Below, piece by piece: positions 1 to 7,763 of a stretch of DNA of 64,000 nt. The translations under genes and the position numbers were made by a program. This stretch comes from Bog-756 sp963845485 (lineage in GTDB: Bacteria; Actinomycetota; Acidimicrobiia; Acidimicrobiales; RAAP-2), in assembly GCA_963845485.1 (NCBI GenBank), contig CAWJSI010000001.1:186001-250000 (forward strand), in the 5' to 3' direction. Every line of letters starts with the position of its first letter. Positions within the stretch are counted from its first letter, which is position 1. The notes under the pieces are model-generated. The model made no database searches, was not told the origin of the DNA, and worked only from the letters and a program-made list of their open reading frames with translations.

Positions 1-425
1 TCGTTCATCCGCAGGATGGTCCGTATCGAATCGATATCATTCGTGTCGACCCGGTGGACCGCATCGGCAAAGTTGGCCTCTGCCTCCGCGAGGCGATCGA
101 TCTGGTCAGGAGTGGCCCGGACGGCCGCCAACTCAGCGGCTAACGACTCCAATCTGGCCCGCACCTCATAGAGGTCCCTGATGTCGGCCGTCGTCAGGTC
201 ACGCACTGTGGCTCCGCGATTGGGCAGTGACCGGACCAGACCTTCGGAGTCCAGCATCCTGAGCGCTTCACGGATGGGCGTCCGGGAACAGTCGAGGTCT
301 GCTGCTAGCCGGGCCTCCACGAGACGCTCACCCGGCCGGTAGTGGCCCTCGACGATTCCCCGGCGGATCAGGTCGTAGGCATCGATCGTGTTGTCTTTGG
401 GCACCGGCCGCAGGCTATCGGTCAC
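1..425 (-). CDS. GntR-family (FCD-type) transcriptional regulator, 3' end outside window
   Basis: The reverse strand reads from a GTG at 425 through the window edge, so the C-terminal effector domain is incomplete. The first 70 or so residues form a typical GntR winged helix (YDLIRRGIVEGHYRPGERL, then SRTPIREALRMLDSEGLV and a basic wing). After this the start of a helical FCD domain is visible. It lies 115 bp downstream of the CoA-transferase gene on the same strand and probably shares its transcript. By family it should bind a carboxylic or acyl ligand and control the neighbouring catabolic genes through the palindromes at 1777-1812. An exact ligand cannot be inferred. Confidence 0.85.
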   Translation of the reverse strand, partial: MTDSLRPVPKDNTIDAYDLIRRGIVEGHYRPGERLVEARLAADLDCSRTPIREALRMLDSEGLVRSLPNRGATVRDLTTADIRDLYEVRARLESLAAELAAVRATPDQIDRLAEAEANFADAVHRVDTNDIDSIRTILRMN

Positions 426-540
426 CGTTGTCGACCAGCTTTTGGGTCGGGGAGGTCGCCTGCCTTCGGTAGTGCATCGTGGGATCTGGGCGCGGTTCTC
501 AGGCCGTCTACGCGTTGCTGGTCCGATCCGTCCTCGGTGC

Positions 541-1758
541 TCACGACGTCTGATGATCAGAGCCGGCGACCGTCCCGGCAGCAACGAGATCTGTCCACTC
601 GGCCTCATCCACATCGGCGTAAGCGGAGAGCACCGCCCAGGTGTCACTGCCCAGGTCCGGGCCAACTGAATGGACGGCACCAGGGGTACGGGAGAACTTC
701 GGAACGACTCCCGGCATGGGGACCTCGTAGCCGGCCCGGGACAGCACACGGATCACCATCTCCCGAGCTTCGTAGTGGGGGTCGGCCACCATGTCGCCGG
801 CGGTGTAGACGCGCCCGGCCGGAACGCCATGTCCAGAGAGAAGGTCCAACAAGTCCCGGGTATTGAGCCCAACGGTCCACCGGGCGATCAGCGCGTCGAG
901 CGAGACCATATTGAGGCCACGGGCCTTGTGGTCGGCATACCTCACATCCCTGGCCAGATCTGGAGCGCCCATGGCCTCGCACAGGCGGACGAAGACCGAG
1001 TCGGCATTGGCGGCGATGAGAATTTCGGAATCGTCAGCGGTGGGATACACGTTGGACGGCGCCACTCCGGGCAGCACGCTCCCAGTTCGGCTCCTGGAGA
1101 TACCGGCCACCTCGTAGTCGGCAAGGGTCGACTCCATGAGGGCGGCGACTGCCTCATAGATGGCCACGTCGACCTCCTGGCCCTCGCCACTGGCGTGGCG
1201 TTCGTTGACTGCCGCCAGCGTTCCGACGACTGCGAACAAACCGGCCAGCGCGTCACCCAGGCTGATCCCTGATCGGGAGGGAGCGCGGTCCGGATCACCG
1301 GTGGTGGCCCGGATCCCTCCCATGGCCTCACCGATCGACCCGAACCCTGCCTCCCGGGAACGTGGTCCGGACTGACCGTACCCGGACACGTGGACCACGA
1401 TGATCCCCGGATTGCCTTTGCGTAACTCGTTGTAGCCGAGGCCCCACTCCTCGAGTCGACCAGGTCGGAAGTTCTCGAGGACCACGTCGCAGGATTGGGC
1501 GAGGCGCCAGACAAGGGCGCGCCCCGCAGCCGTCCGAAGATCGATGGCCACGGACTGTTTGTTTCGGGCGATTGCCGGCCACCAAAGACTGTGACCCTGG
1601 TGGGTCACGCCCCAGGTGCGCATGGGGTCGCCCGTCCCCGGTGGCTCTACCTTGATGACCTCGGCCCCGTAGTCGCCGAGGAGTTGGCCGGCAAACGGCC
1701 CGGCGATGAAATTCCCGAGCTCGAGCACCCGAATCCCCGACAGCCGCGCCTCTCGCAC
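541..1758 (-). CDS. Class III (CaiB/BaiF family) CoA-transferase
   Basis: Predicted 405 aa, the normal size for this family. The N-terminus has the family hallmark VLELGNFIAGPFAGQLLGDY followed by GAEVIKVEPP and GDPMR. The motif LENFRPG and the central glycine-rich segment also match CaiB/BaiF enzymes, which move CoA between acyl-CoA and a free acid. The reading frame stays open far upstream to 2448, but homology begins only here. I chose the GTG at 1758, which has AAGGAG 12 nt upstream. It is divergent from the VOC-CMD-lyase-kinase operon and followed by a GntR regulator, so it likely activates the organic acid that the lyase later cleaves. The substrate is not known. Confidence 0.88.
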   Translation of the reverse strand: MREARLSGIRVLELGNFIAGPFAGQLLGDYGAEVIKVEPPGTGDPMRTWGVTHQGHSLWWPAIARNKQSVAIDLRTAAGRALVWRLAQSCDVVLENFRPGRLEEWGLGYNELRKGNPGIIVVHVSGYGQSGPRSREAGFGSIGEAMGGIRATTGDPDRAPSRSGISLGDALAGLFAVVGTLAAVNERHASGEGQEVDVAIYEAVAALMESTLADYEVAGISRSRTGSVLPGVAPSNVYPTADDSEILIAANADSVFVRLCEAMGAPDLARDVRYADHKARGLNMVSLDALIARWTVGLNTRDLLDLLSGHGVPAGRVYTAGDMVADPHYEAREMVIRVLSRAGYEVPMPGVVPKFSRTPGAVHSVGPDLGSDTWAVLSAYADVDEAEWTDLVAAGTVAGSDHQTS

Positions 1759-1776
1759 GGTGAGCTCCCACTCCTT

Positions 1777-1812
1777 GATTGTATGCAATCTGGATCGACA
1801 CTTGTCGATCCA
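1777..1812. promoter_or_regulatory. Two adjacent palindromes in the divergent promoter region (candidate GntR operator)
   Basis: The 147-bp space between the CoA-transferase and VOC genes holds an imperfect palindrome GATTG-TATG-CAATC at 1777-1790. A perfect one touches it, with arms TGGATCGACA (1791-1800) and TGTCGATCCA (1803-1812) around CT. A near copy of TGTATGCAAT occurs inverted at 1841-1850 (ATTGCACACA). The first site sits just upstream of the CoA-transferase ribosome-binding site. GntR proteins bind such dyads, so this is the best candidate operator for the regulator at 1-425. Confidence 0.6.
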
Positions 1813-1905
1813 GTGAGAATATGGCGGTTCCATGAGGTATATTGCACACACTTGCCTGCCGATCAGGTGATTGCGGATCGCCAGATACCAACCGGGAGAT
1901 GGGCC

Positions 1906-2463
1906 GTGACCGAGTCTGGAGAGGGCTTCGAGTTCCGTGGGGTCAACCACCTGGCCCTCGTCTCGAGTGACATGGCCCGAACCGTGGACTTCTACACGAA
2001 TGTGCTGGGCATGCCTCTGGTAAAGACCATCGGGCTCCCGGCAGGAATGGGACAGCACTTCTTCTTCGACTGTGGAGGCGGTGACACCCTGGCCTTCTTC
2101 TGGTTCCCGGATGCCACCACTGCTGCTCCGGGAGTAGCCGGACCGGCAGGCCGACCCGATCAGGGCAGCCTGACCAGTGCCATCGGTTCGATGAACCATG
2201 TGGCGTTCTCCGTCCCCCCGGACAAAATCGAGGAGTACCGCGACCGGTTGCGGCAGGCTGGGATCGACTGCACCGACGTGGCCAATCACGATGACAGCGA
2301 ATGGGGAATCTCGGACGAGCTGCACCCTGGGGTCTTCGTACGGTCGGTCTACTTCCAGGACCCAGACGGCATCCTGCTCGAGTTCGCTTGTTGGACTCGG
2401 TCCTTCACCGAAGACGACGTCGCCCATACCCCGGCCCGAGCCGTGCAATCGGTCGAGGCCTGA
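1906..2463 (+). CDS. VOC-superfamily (glyoxalase/dioxygenase-like) protein
   Basis: 185 aa from a GTG at 1906 with GGGAG eight bases upstream. The upstream part of the open frame overlaps the CoA-transferase and has no family similarity. The fold signature is clear: FRGVNHLALVSSDMARTVDFY at the start with the strand-helix pattern of the VOC fold, MNHVAFSV in the middle, and VRSVYFQDPDGILLEFACW near the end. Histidine near residue 12, histidine in MNHVAF and glutamate in LLEFA are the likely metal ligands. First gene of a four-gene rightward operon. The family includes lyases, isomerases and dioxygenases, and I cannot assign the reaction. Confidence 0.85.
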   Translation: MTESGEGFEFRGVNHLALVSSDMARTVDFYTNVLGMPLVKTIGLPAGMGQHFFFDCGGGDTLAFFWFPDATTAAPGVAGPAGRPDQGSLTSAIGSMNHVAFSVPPDKIEEYRDRLRQAGIDCTDVANHDDSEWGISDELHPGVFVRSVYFQDPDGILLEFACWTRSFTEDDVAHTPARAVQSVEA

Positions 2464-2469
2464 GACGTC

Positions 2470-3117
2470 GTGCCCCGGCTGCGTCAGGTCAGCAGGGCCG
2501 AGGCGGAGGCGCCGATCGTCACGGTCATGTACGACCTGCTCTTCGAGGACCGGGATCCCGTGTCCGATCCCGGCACGGTCACCGGGTCACCGGGTGACTG
2601 GTGGACGGTCTTCGCGTTGGTCCCCGACGTACTGGAACATGCGGTGCAGGGCTTCGGTCTGTATCAGAGTCCCAACCGCAAACTCTCCCCGATCCTGCGA
2701 GAGCTGTCCCAGGCTCGGGCCGGCTGGGCCGCCGGTAGTCAGTTCGTCTTTTCGCAGCACTGCAAGTCACTCCGAGCGCTCGACGTCGAGGAAGAGACCA
2801 TCTCCTCGATTCCACACTGGGCTGCTGCGGACTGCTTCGACGCCACCGAGCGCCTGGTCCTCGCCTACACCGACTGCCTGATCTTCGACCGAGGCCGGGT
2901 ACCCGATGGACTGTTCGACGCCCTCAGCCAGAAGCTGGGGGACGAGGAGATCCTCGAGCTCACCTACATCGCCTCGCTGTACCTCCAGCATGCGGTCATG
3001 TCGAGGGCGCTCCGGACGGAGTTCGACGATCGGGTCGAGGCGGTGGTCGAGGTCCTGGCGGGAGACGGGACCGATGCCGGCAATGTCGGATTGAACATCG
3101 CCCAGCCGCCGCAGTGA
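2470..3117 (+). CDS. Carboxymuconolactone decarboxylase / AhpD-like protein
   Basis: 215 aa from a GTG that lies only six bases after the VOC stop. The helical core around FVFSQHCKSLRALDVEEET and the later LVLAYTD and ELTYIASLYLQHAVMSRAL segments match the CMD/AhpD-like fold. The usual CxxC pair is reduced to a single cysteine in SQHC, which argues against a classical peroxiredoxin-partner role. The gene ends overlapping the next start by four bases, so translation is coupled to the lyase. It probably serves the same pathway as the CoA-transferase and lyase, but its exact reaction is unknown. Confidence 0.75.
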   Translation: MPRLRQVSRAEAEAPIVTVMYDLLFEDRDPVSDPGTVTGSPGDWWTVFALVPDVLEHAVQGFGLYQSPNRKLSPILRELSQARAGWAAGSQFVFSQHCKSLRALDVEEETISSIPHWAAADCFDATERLVLAYTDCLIFDRGRVPDGLFDALSQKLGDEEILELTYIASLYLQHAVMSRALRTEFDDRVEAVVEVLAGDGTDAGNVGLNIAQPPQ

Positions 3118-4037
3118 CGAGCCAGACACGAAGGGTCGATATCGTCGAAGTCTCCCCAAGGGACGGCCTCCAGGATGAGTCGGTGCCGCTTCCTGTCGAT
3201 ATCAGGGTCGAACTGGTCGAACGGGCCATTGCTGCTGGTCTCCGGCGTATCGAGGTGGCGAGCTTCGTCCGTGCCGACCTGGTCCCCACCATGGCCCACG
3301 CCGAGGCCGTGGTGGAGGGAATCGGTCGGGTCCCTGGGCTCCGGCTGTCGGGGCTGGTCCTCAACGAACGCGGCTTGGATCGTGCACTGGCGTCGTCCAT
3401 CGACGAGGTCAACGCCGTGGTTGTGGTTACCGAGACGTTCTCCCGGCGAAATCAGGGGATGGGCGTAGAGAAGGCCCTCGACATGTGGTCACACGTGGCC
3501 CGGGCGGCGCACGGCGCCGGGATCGGTGCTTCGGTCACCCTGGCTGCCTCCTTCGGGTGCCCGTATGAAGGGGTGGTCGACCAGTGGCGAGTACGGGAAC
3601 TGGCCAAGCAGGTGGCCGAAGCCGGTCCCACCGAGATCGTCCTGGCCGACACCATCGGATCCGCCGTACCGACCGAAGTGCAAGCCCTGGTCAAAGGGGT
3701 CCAGACGGATACCGGACTCCCCGTCCGCGTGCATCTGCACAACAGCCGCAACACGGGCTATGCCAATGCGGTGGCCGCCATCGACGCAGGAGCTACCGCA
3801 CTCGATGCCTCAATCGGAGGGATCGGCGGCTGCCCTTTCGCCCCGGGAGCCACTGGCAACATTGCCACTGAGGACGTGGTGCACATGGTGGAACGTATGG
3901 GCGTGGTCACCGGAGTCCGTCTCGATGGACTCCTCGACGCGTCGGACTGGCTGGCCGACACCGTGGGGCATGCGGTTCCCGGTCAGTTGTCCAAGTCGGG
4001 AGCATTCCCTGGGCCGGTACCCGCACATGGTGGCTGA
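3114..4037 (+). CDS. mvaB: Hydroxymethylglutaryl-CoA lyase-type enzyme
   Basis: 307 aa, a normal size for the HMG-CoA lyase branch of the DRE-TIM metallolyases. The start has VSPRDGLQDE (catalytic arginine and metal-binding aspartate). Metal histidines are in VHLHNSRNTGYAN, and the family active-site loop GGIGGCPFAPGATGN (with the cysteine) is followed by IATEDVV. The enzyme class cleaves 3-hydroxy-3-methylglutaryl-CoA to acetyl-CoA and acetoacetate, or related citramalyl-type CoA esters. The GTG start overlaps the CMD stop by four bases. With the CoA-transferase it makes an activation-plus-cleavage pair for a branched dicarboxylic acid. That substrate is my inference. Confidence 0.88.
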   Translation: MTSQTRRVDIVEVSPRDGLQDESVPLPVDIRVELVERAIAAGLRRIEVASFVRADLVPTMAHAEAVVEGIGRVPGLRLSGLVLNERGLDRALASSIDEVNAVVVVTETFSRRNQGMGVEKALDMWSHVARAAHGAGIGASVTLAASFGCPYEGVVDQWRVRELAKQVAEAGPTEIVLADTIGSAVPTEVQALVKGVQTDTGLPVRVHLHNSRNTGYANAVAAIDAGATALDASIGGIGGCPFAPGATGNIATEDVVHMVERMGVVTGVRLDGLLDASDWLADTVGHAVPGQLSKSGAFPGPVPAHGG

Positions 4038-5100
4038 AGGCCGCGGCTACCCCGGACCAGGGTCTGCCGACGAGCTGAGCAACGCGTGGTTGACCGCGGT
4101 TCTCGGATCCGCCGGGTTTCTGGACGATGGCGACGCCGTCCGATCGTTCGGAGTCGAACTGGTGGGAACCGGACAGATGGCTGACACCGTGCGCATCACT
4201 GTCGTCACCGACGCTGATCAGAGCGGGCGATCGGTCATCGCCAAGTTCTCCTCCACTGACGAAGACAGCCGGTCCACCGGGCTGATCAGCCGGGCCTATG
4301 AAGTCGAGGTCGGCTTCTACACGCAGCTGGCGAGCCGCGTCGCTTGTCGAGTGCCGGACTGCCTGTATGCCGCCTTCGCCCCGGAGACCGGTTGGTCGGT
4401 CATCCTGCTCGAAGACATTCCCGATGCCCGAGCGACAGCTCAACTCGATGGCTGCACCAGCCCCGATGCCGAGGCCGCGATGGTAGAGCTGGCCAGGCTC
4501 CACGGTCCCTGCTGGAGAGACGGTGACCTCGCCGCACTGGAATGGCTCAACCGGAGGACCAACGAGGCAGACGAGTTCCTGGCCACCGTGTTGACCTCGG
4601 TGTGGCCCGGTTTCCTTGAACGCTACGCAGACCGGCTGGAACCGGCACATCTGCGAGTGTGCGAACAGTTCATTGCCGGGATCGGGCCGTGGTTAGCGAG
4701 CACCCCGGTGGGTGACACCGTGGTCCATGGAGACTACCGACTCGACAATCTGCTCTACCGTCCTGACGACCCCCGCCCCATTGTCGTCGACTGGCAGACC
4801 GTGTCGTGGGGCTGTGCGGCCGCCGACATCGCCTATTTCCTCGGCGGGAGCCTTACGATCGAGGACCGGCGACGATGCGAATCCGGGCTGATCGAGCTCT
4901 ACCATCAGGAGCTGCAAGACCATGGTGTCCACTACGGGTTGTCACAGCTCCGCGACGACGTACGGTCACGCTGTCTGACTGGTCTGATTCTTTCGATTGG
5001 CGCGCCCATGATGGTCAAGCGGACCGAGCGTGGCGATGATCTGTTTGTGACCAGCGTGACCCGGTACGCCCAACAGGCCATCGATCTGGAAGAGTCGTAG
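4027..5100 (+). CDS. Aminoglycoside-phosphotransferase-fold (APH) kinase
   Basis: 357 aa, starting at an ATG inside the last codons of the lyase gene. The catalytic loop VVHGDYRLDNLLY has the Brenner motif (H-G-D-x4-N), and VVDWQT supplies the metal-binding aspartate. The N-terminal lobe carries VIAKF as a likely ATP-binding lysine strand and VILLEDI as hinge. The family phosphorylates small hydroxylated molecules, and members in actinobacterial catabolic operons are often called phosphotransferase family proteins without a known substrate. The last gene of the four-gene operon. A true antibiotic kinase is unlikely given the context. Confidence 0.82.
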   Translation: MVAEGRGYPGPGSADELSNAWLTAVLGSAGFLDDGDAVRSFGVELVGTGQMADTVRITVVTDADQSGRSVIAKFSSTDEDSRSTGLISRAYEVEVGFYTQLASRVACRVPDCLYAAFAPETGWSVILLEDIPDARATAQLDGCTSPDAEAAMVELARLHGPCWRDGDLAALEWLNRRTNEADEFLATVLTSVWPGFLERYADRLEPAHLRVCEQFIAGIGPWLASTPVGDTVVHGDYRLDNLLYRPDDPRPIVVDWQTVSWGCAAADIAYFLGGSLTIEDRRRCESGLIELYHQELQDHGVHYGLSQLRDDVRSRCLTGLILSIGAPMMVKRTERGDDLFVTSVTRYAQQAIDLEES

Positions 5101-5164
5101 GCCCCCGGCGCTCGGAGCGGTGGGCTCGGATCTGCAGGTGTGACGGAGAGGGCGGGCAGTGCAG

Positions 5165-5184
5165 CTGGGATAGCTATGTCCCAG
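5165..5184. terminator. Hairpin between two converging genes
   Basis: Arms CTGGGA and TCCCAG pair around an eight-base loop in the 154-bp space where the kinase and the DHFR-like gene converge. There is no T-run, as is common in high-GC actinobacteria, so this is a weak call. Confidence 0.3.
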
Positions 5185-5254
5185 AGCAACTGATGGGTTC
5201 TCAGCTGCGAGCAGAGCTTCCTCGACGGGTCGCTGTTCCGTTCAAGAGGGCCAG

Positions 5255-5899
5255 CTATCGCCTGGTGAACGTTACGTGCGTGACGCCACTCGGGGTACTG
5301 ATCGCCTCGATATCGAAGCGCTCTTCCAGTCCCTCGAGCCCCTCCCACAGTCGGACTCCACGTCCGAGGACGATGGGGGCCATCACAATGTGCATGTGAT
5401 CGATCAGGTCTGCGGCCAGAAATTGGCGAACGGTCGTGGGCCCTCCACCGATGCGCACATCGAGATCCCCGGCGGCCTCCCGGGCCATGCTCAATGCTTC
5501 GGCCGGCGTGGCATCGATGAAGTGGAAGGAAGTGCCGCCTTCCAGTTCAATCGTCGGTCTCGGATGGTGAGTCAGGACGAACACCGGGGTGTGAAAGACG
5601 GGATCGTCACCCCACCAGCCTTTCCAAGCCTCGTCCGTCCACGGGCCGCGCTGGGGTCCAAACTTGTTGCGGCCCATGATCTCGGCACCGATGCCCGGTG
5701 CCCAGTTGCTGGCAAATGCCTCATCGGCGCCAGTGCTTCCGCCTGATTGGCCATGCATCTTCCGGAACGTGCGAGTCCCCAGGAAACCGTCGAGGAGCCT
5801 GGATCCAGCGTGTCCAAAAGGCTGCTCGAGGGACTGCCCTTCACCGGTGCTGAAACCGTCGAGCGAAACTGCGAAGTTGTGCACACGGACTAGGGACAT
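5255..5899 (-). CDS. Dihydrofolate reductase-like / RibD C-terminal domain protein
   Basis: 214 aa. The start VRVHNFAVSLDGFSTGEGQ and later segments IMGRNKFGP, VFVLTHHPRP, DVRIGGGPTTVRQFL and LIDHMHIVMAPIVLGRG are the standard landmarks of the RibD_C (DHFR-like) family, which binds NADPH. The family is large and most actinobacterial members are uncharacterised reductases. It lies 125 bp downstream of the SRPBCC gene on the same strand and may be read from the ArsR promoter. A second family member sits at 10622-11209. Confidence 0.87.
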   Translation of the reverse strand: MSLVRVHNFAVSLDGFSTGEGQSLEQPFGHAGSRLLDGFLGTRTFRKMHGQSGGSTGADEAFASNWAPGIGAEIMGRNKFGPQRGPWTDEAWKGWWGDDPVFHTPVFVLTHHPRPTIELEGGTSFHFIDATPAEALSMAREAAGDLDVRIGGGPTTVRQFLAADLIDHMHIVMAPIVLGRGVRLWEGLEGLEERFDIEAISTPSGVTHVTFTRR

Positions 5900-6024
5900 T
5901 CAAGAACTCCTCGGGGCGGGGCCATGGGGTTGGGCGGTTGCACATGCGGCTCAGATCATCGGGCAAGTCGGAATGGCAAAAGCCCTACCTTCGACAGGAA
6001 GAGGGACTCATCCAGACATAGACC

Positions 6025-6492
6025 TCACGATCCGACACCGTCCAAACTGGCCGCCAGCGAGTCCAGTAGCGAGCGGGTCCCTTCCTCGCGTTGCGCCACC
6101 GTGTCGTGGCCGTCGAGGAACACCCCCTGTTCGGTGAGGATCAACTGAGTCTTCTCGTCACTGCCGCTGAACAGCACGGTGGCCACTGATACCGAAATGC
6201 GAGTCTCGTCGGCGAACATCTCGTACGTGTAGACGATCCGTTGTTCGGGGATGATGTCCCGGAACTCCGATGTGTACGTATACACGGGTCCACCGGGAGG
6301 TCCGCCGCGATTGACCTCACGGCCTCCGACTCGGAAGTCGAGTTCGTAGCCGGATCCGATGGCTTCAGCAGAGCCGGCGAACCACCGGGCCTTGAGGAGG
6401 GGATTCGCCCACGCCTGGAAGGTCCGAGCGATCGGAGCGTCGTATGTGCGCTCAATGACGAATGTTTCATGGGCAACGGTGTGCACGCTCAT
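6025..6492 (-). CDS. SRPBCC (AHSA1-like, activator of Hsp90 ATPase homologue) domain protein
   Basis: 155 aa. The segments FVIERTYDAPIARTFQAWANP, GYELDFRVGG, FRDIIPEQRIVYTYEMF and STVLFSG-like strands follow the AHSA1/START hydrophobic-cavity fold. The start codon overlaps the end of the upstream ArsR gene by four bases, giving the widespread ArsR-SRPBCC two-gene unit. In other actinobacteria such pairs respond to unknown small hydrophobic molecules. No catalytic residues can be assigned. Confidence 0.87.
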   Translation of the reverse strand: MSVHTVAHETFVIERTYDAPIARTFQAWANPLLKARWFAGSAEAIGSGYELDFRVGGREVNRGGPPGGPVYTYTSEFRDIIPEQRIVYTYEMFADETRISVSVATVLFSGSDEKTQLILTEQGVFLDGHDTVAQREEGTRSLLDSLAASLDGVGS

Positions 6493-6833
6493 GCTTCCTC
6501 CTCGATGGTGGCTTCTTCATGCAAGAGGTCGCCCAATCGGTCCAGACGGGTTTCCCAACCGCGACGTCGATCGGTGATCCACTGCTCGGCAAGGGTCATC
6601 GCCGCTGGCTCGATACGACACATGCGTCGTCTCCCGACCTTCTCGGTCTTCACCACTCCACACGCCTCGAGGACCTGCACGTGCTGGACGACTGCGGCCA
6701 GGGACATGGCCAAGGGCTCGGCCAGTTCGCTGACCGAGGCTGGCCCCAAGGCGAGCCGTTCCACCATCCTGCGTCTGCTCTTGTCGGCTAGCGCTTGGAA
6801 GGTCCGATCGAGGTCGATCGTATACTCAAGCAT
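6489..6833 (-). CDS. ArsR-family transcriptional regulator
   Basis: 114 aa. A winged helix spans the first 75 residues: LDRTFQALADKSRRRMVERL, then VSELAEPLAMSLAAVVQHVQVLEACGVV as recognition helix and a basic wing GRRRMCRIEP. There are no metal-binding cysteine pairs, so it is not a metal sensor. This fits the subgroup paired with SRPBCC proteins. The ATG lies inside a perfect palindrome and seven bases after a good -10 box, which predicts a leaderless transcript and strong self-repression. Confidence 0.9.
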   Translation of the reverse strand: MLEYTIDLDRTFQALADKSRRRMVERLALGPASVSELAEPLAMSLAAVVQHVQVLEACGVVKTEKVGRRRMCRIEPAAMTLAEQWITDRRRGWETRLDRLGDLLHEEATIEEEA

Positions 6834-6880
6834 CTACTTGAGTATACGCAACCCGCGGCAATGGTCAAGTACCTACTTTA
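6821..6880 (-). promoter_or_regulatory. Leaderless ArsR promoter with two matching operators
   Basis: On the reverse strand a -35 box TTGACC (6863-6868) and a -10 box TATACT (6841-6846) are 16 bp apart. The ATG begins seven bases after the -10 box. A perfect inverted repeat, TATACTCAAG and CTTGAGTATA around six bases, spans 6821-6846 and includes the start codon. A similar dyad, TCAAG-TACCT-ACTTTA, covers the -35 box at 6865-6880. Both would be blocked by a bound dimer. Confidence 0.75.
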
Positions 6881-7012
6881 CCATGTGCGTGTAGCGGAAG
6901 TGCCTAGTGACTGGCGTCTTCGGGGGCTCAGCGAAGGAATTGGGCCTCAGCCGGGGACCGAGGACGGACGGCGGAGGCCAGCCCGATTCATCGTCGGCCG
7001 AGGAGTTACCCC

Positions 7013-7669
7013 TCAGGCGGTACGTACCTCGCCCATGAACGAAGTGAAGGCAGGCTCCCACTGCTCCACCCAGAGGGTCTGGACCGGCGGCGGCATTCCC
7101 GACAGCATCCGATCCCTTTGGTCGCTGGTGAGTTGTTCACGGATCAGGCCGAGGGCCAGCCATGGCTTGTCCCCCTGAAATGTCTGCATAGCGTGGGCGG
7201 GCAGTTGGCCCCATTCCTCGGGACTGATCCACGCCGTGGCGACCGGCAGGACGAAAGTCTCCTCTTCACCGAGATGGGGCCGGAGTGTCTCGTCAATGAC
7301 TTCGAGTAGGCGCATGACCTTCTCGGCCCCCTCCGTTGAGGGAGCTGATCGCCACTCGGCGATGGCTTCTCTAGCTTCCTTCATCGGGCCATTCAGTAGG
7401 GCGTGCTGGGCGTCGATGCGCTCCAGCATGTCCTTCTCGTGCGGGCACCGCTCCTCCAGCAGGGGGTAGAGCAGCTCATCCTCACCGTCGTGATGGCCAT
7501 GGAGGAACTCGAGAACATTCTCATAGAACGAACCGATGACTTCCGCCCGGTCACTGTTCGCCCCGGCGCGACCGACGAGGGCTGGTGCGGCATCCAGGGC
7601 CGTAGTGATCGCCTGATGCACGGCGAACATGTCTCCGACCTCGGTGGTGAAGCTACCCGGTTCTGTCAT
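7013..7669 (-). CDS. Hemerythrin HHE-domain protein
   Basis: 218 aa, predicted soluble. The di-iron ligands are well placed: HQAIT near residue 18, FLHGHHDGEDELLYPLLEE near residue 57, DAQHALL in the third helix and LRPHLGEEETFVLP in the fourth. These are the H, HxxxE and H/E positions of the HHE cation-binding fold. Such proteins bind oxygen or nitric oxide or act in redox sensing. The C-terminal third, with a WVEQW segment, is less conserved. It is flanked by an unrelated secreted protein and the ArsR unit, so no partner is obvious. GAGAGGA lies ten bases before the ATG. Confidence 0.88.
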   Translation of the reverse strand: MTEPGSFTTEVGDMFAVHQAITTALDAAPALVGRAGANSDRAEVIGSFYENVLEFLHGHHDGEDELLYPLLEERCPHEKDMLERIDAQHALLNGPMKEAREAIAEWRSAPSTEGAEKVMRLLEVIDETLRPHLGEEETFVLPVATAWISPEEWGQLPAHAMQTFQGDKPWLALGLIREQLTSDQRDRMLSGMPPPVQTLWVEQWEPAFTSFMGEVRTA

Positions 7670-7763
7670 CGTGAGCGGTTCCTCTCTGGATTGATCAGGT
7701 AGTGAAAACGGGTCATGTCATGTCGCCGATTGCGCAACGACCGGCGCCCTCCGGTTCTGAGTC

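Noticed and set aside
1759..2448. Upstream extension of the CoA-transferase reading frame
   Set aside because: The frame is open but has no family similarity, overlaps the VOC gene and crosses the divergent control region.
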